A DNA stretch of 64,000 nt. It comes from Sphingobacteriaceae bacterium. Its GTDB lineage: Bacteria > Bacteroidota > Bacteroidia > B-17B0 > Aurantibacillaceae. The notes below the pieces were generated by a model. The model saw only the letters and a list, made by a program, of their open reading frames with translations. It made no database searches and had not been told where the DNA came from. Both the position numbers and the translations under genes were made by a program. Each line of letters starts with the position of its first letter. Position 1 is the stretch's first letter. Where the stretch lies: assembly GCA_947480015.1 (NCBI GenBank), contig CANKBS010000001.1, positions 186,001-250,000 of the forward strand. The letters run 5' to 3'. Below are positions 63,208-64,000 of the stretch, in pieces.

Positions 63208-64000
63208 TTACATCCACTTTTTCTTTTTAAAATAAATTACCAGCCCACCCATTACGCATAACATAACCCCCCAAATGGCTGCGTAACCATAAGGCGATTT
63301 TAATTCAGGCATAAATTCAAAATTCATTCCGTAAACCCCGGCTATAAAAGTAACGGGAATAAAAATGCTGGACATGATGGTTAACACCTTCATCACCTCA
63401 TTCATTTTGTTGGCATTGTTGCTTAGGTAAATATCCATCATACCGCTCAACAAATCGCGGTACGTTTCTACAGTATCAATAATACGGGTGCTATGATCCT
63501 GCAAATCTCTTAAAAAGAGTTGTGTGTTGGCCGTGATAAGATGTGACTCAGAGCGCAGTAAATTGCTGAGCATATCGCGTAGAGGCCACACTTGTTTACG
63601 CAGATAAATAACCTGACGTTTTAAATTGTACAATTCAATTAAGGATTCGTGTTTTGGGTCATTGATGATTTCTTCTTCAATGGCTTCAACCTTATCACCA
63701 ATTTTTTCGATGGCGTTAAAATACCAGTCAACTACGGCATCCATTAAGGCGTAAAACAAATAATCGGCGCCGAGTTTTCTAACACGTCCTTTAGCCTGAC
63801 GCAAACGCGTGCGGATAATATCAAAAGCATCGCCACCTTCAGGCTCCTGAAAGGAAATAACCGTATTCTCCATCAGCACCAAAGAAAGTTGCTCAGAATG
63901 CACCTCATTGTCGTAGATGATCATTTTTAATATGGAGAGGATATAATGATCGTAGTCTTCAAACTTCGGACGTTGATCTACGTGCACAATGTCTTCGAGG
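63208..64000 (-). CDS. corA: CorA-family magnesium transporter, cut at the window end
   Basis: About 264 C-terminal residues of a CorA-type channel; the 5-prime end lies beyond base 64000. An internal GTG at 63987 is not the true start, because the frame stays open upstream (EDIVHVDQRPKFEDY). The long helices of the cytoplasmic funnel are visible (DKVEAIEEEIINDPKHESL, VIYLRKQVWPLRDMLSNLL). They are followed by the two C-terminal membrane helices with the selectivity motif YGMNFEFMPEL between them and a basic KKKKWM end. It imports magnesium or cobalt. Only the regulatory N-terminus is missing from view. Confidence 0.92.
   Translation of the reverse strand, partial: LEDIVHVDQRPKFEDYDHYILSILKMIIYDNEVHSEQLSLVLMENTVISFQEPEGGDAFDIIRTRLRQAKGRVRKLGADYLFYALMDAVVDWYFNAIEKIGDKVEAIEEEIINDPKHESLIELYNLKRQVIYLRKQVWPLRDMLSNLLRSESHLITANTQLFLRDLQDHSTRIIDTVETYRDLLSGMMDIYLSNNANKMNEVMKVLTIMSSIFIPVTFIAGVYGMNFEFMPELKSPYGYAAIWGVMLCVMGGLVIYFKKKKWM

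Noticed and set aside
1-64000. CRISPR arrays, tRNA or rRNA genes and intact insertion sequences.
   Set aside because: None seen: no regular short direct repeats, no tRNA-like cloverleaf in the gaps, and no transposase with terminal inverted repeats.

Overview
The window is a 64 kb, AT-rich stretch of a Bacteroidota (Bacteroidetes) chromosome. The evidence is proteins ending in the type IX secretion (T9SS) sorting domains of this phylum (both the gliding-motility/CHU_C type and the short type A tail), phylum-typical families (DUF5686, DUF6029, BT_3928-like DoxX, Omp28, DUF1599, DUF4159), the phylum -33/-7 promoter pattern (TTG, 19 bases, TAnnTTTG) in front of rplU and rpmI, and few recognisable Shine-Dalgarno sites. 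I cannot fix genus or family. No rRNA, tRNA, CRISPR array, intact insertion sequence or prophage was seen.

Layout. (1) 55-15426: an envelope/glycan region of polytopic GT-C-like membrane proteins, one GT2 glycosyltransferase, an MBOAT O-acyltransferase with a probable SGNH-like partner, a lipoprotein and, unexpectedly, a lone CoA-transferase B subunit. Six genes at 1689-8550 are nearly contiguous. Two large GT-C-like paralogs lie in tandem on the minus strand (9313-13760). (2) 15523-19778: a 1281-residue T9SS cargo with four composite repeats and a small exported protein overlapping it. (3) 19896-26794: housekeeping genes (3-hydroxyanthranilate dioxygenase, asd, CvfB-like, EamA transporter, rplU-rpmA, serS, ybeY). 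(4) 26802-34492, minus strand: TonB-like protein, an M16 peptidase pair (one active-looking, one without the zinc motif), a DUF5686 outer-membrane protein, DUF4159, folP. (5) 34500-41290: duplicated-domain DUF1599 protein, BT_3928-like protein, fatty-acid desaturase, chagasin-like lipoprotein, VWA-like membrane protein, fabG. (6) 41616-50072: second large T9SS cargo, sucC, two unknown exported proteins, panB, and a frameshifted S74/T9SS tail-fibre-like gene. (7) 50156-53397, minus strand: TlpA - DUF6029 - Omp28. (8) 53556-64000: hemL-pgk-ispF, exported PHP protein, tsaC/sua5, hpt-adk-obgE, rpmI-rplT, a 49-codon gene and a corA-like gene cut by the window end.

Most striking items: an adenylate kinase carrying a 134-residue histone-H1-like tail with 56 lysines and no acidic residue (59719-60873); the compact MBOAT/SGNH-like/CoA-transferase/GT-C operon; the TlpA-DUF6029-Omp28 set; a one-base frameshift in the S74 gene; and divergent folP and DUF1599 genes whose start codons are 7 bases apart. 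None is proven to be a new system; the adenylate kinase tail and the acylation operon are the best leads.
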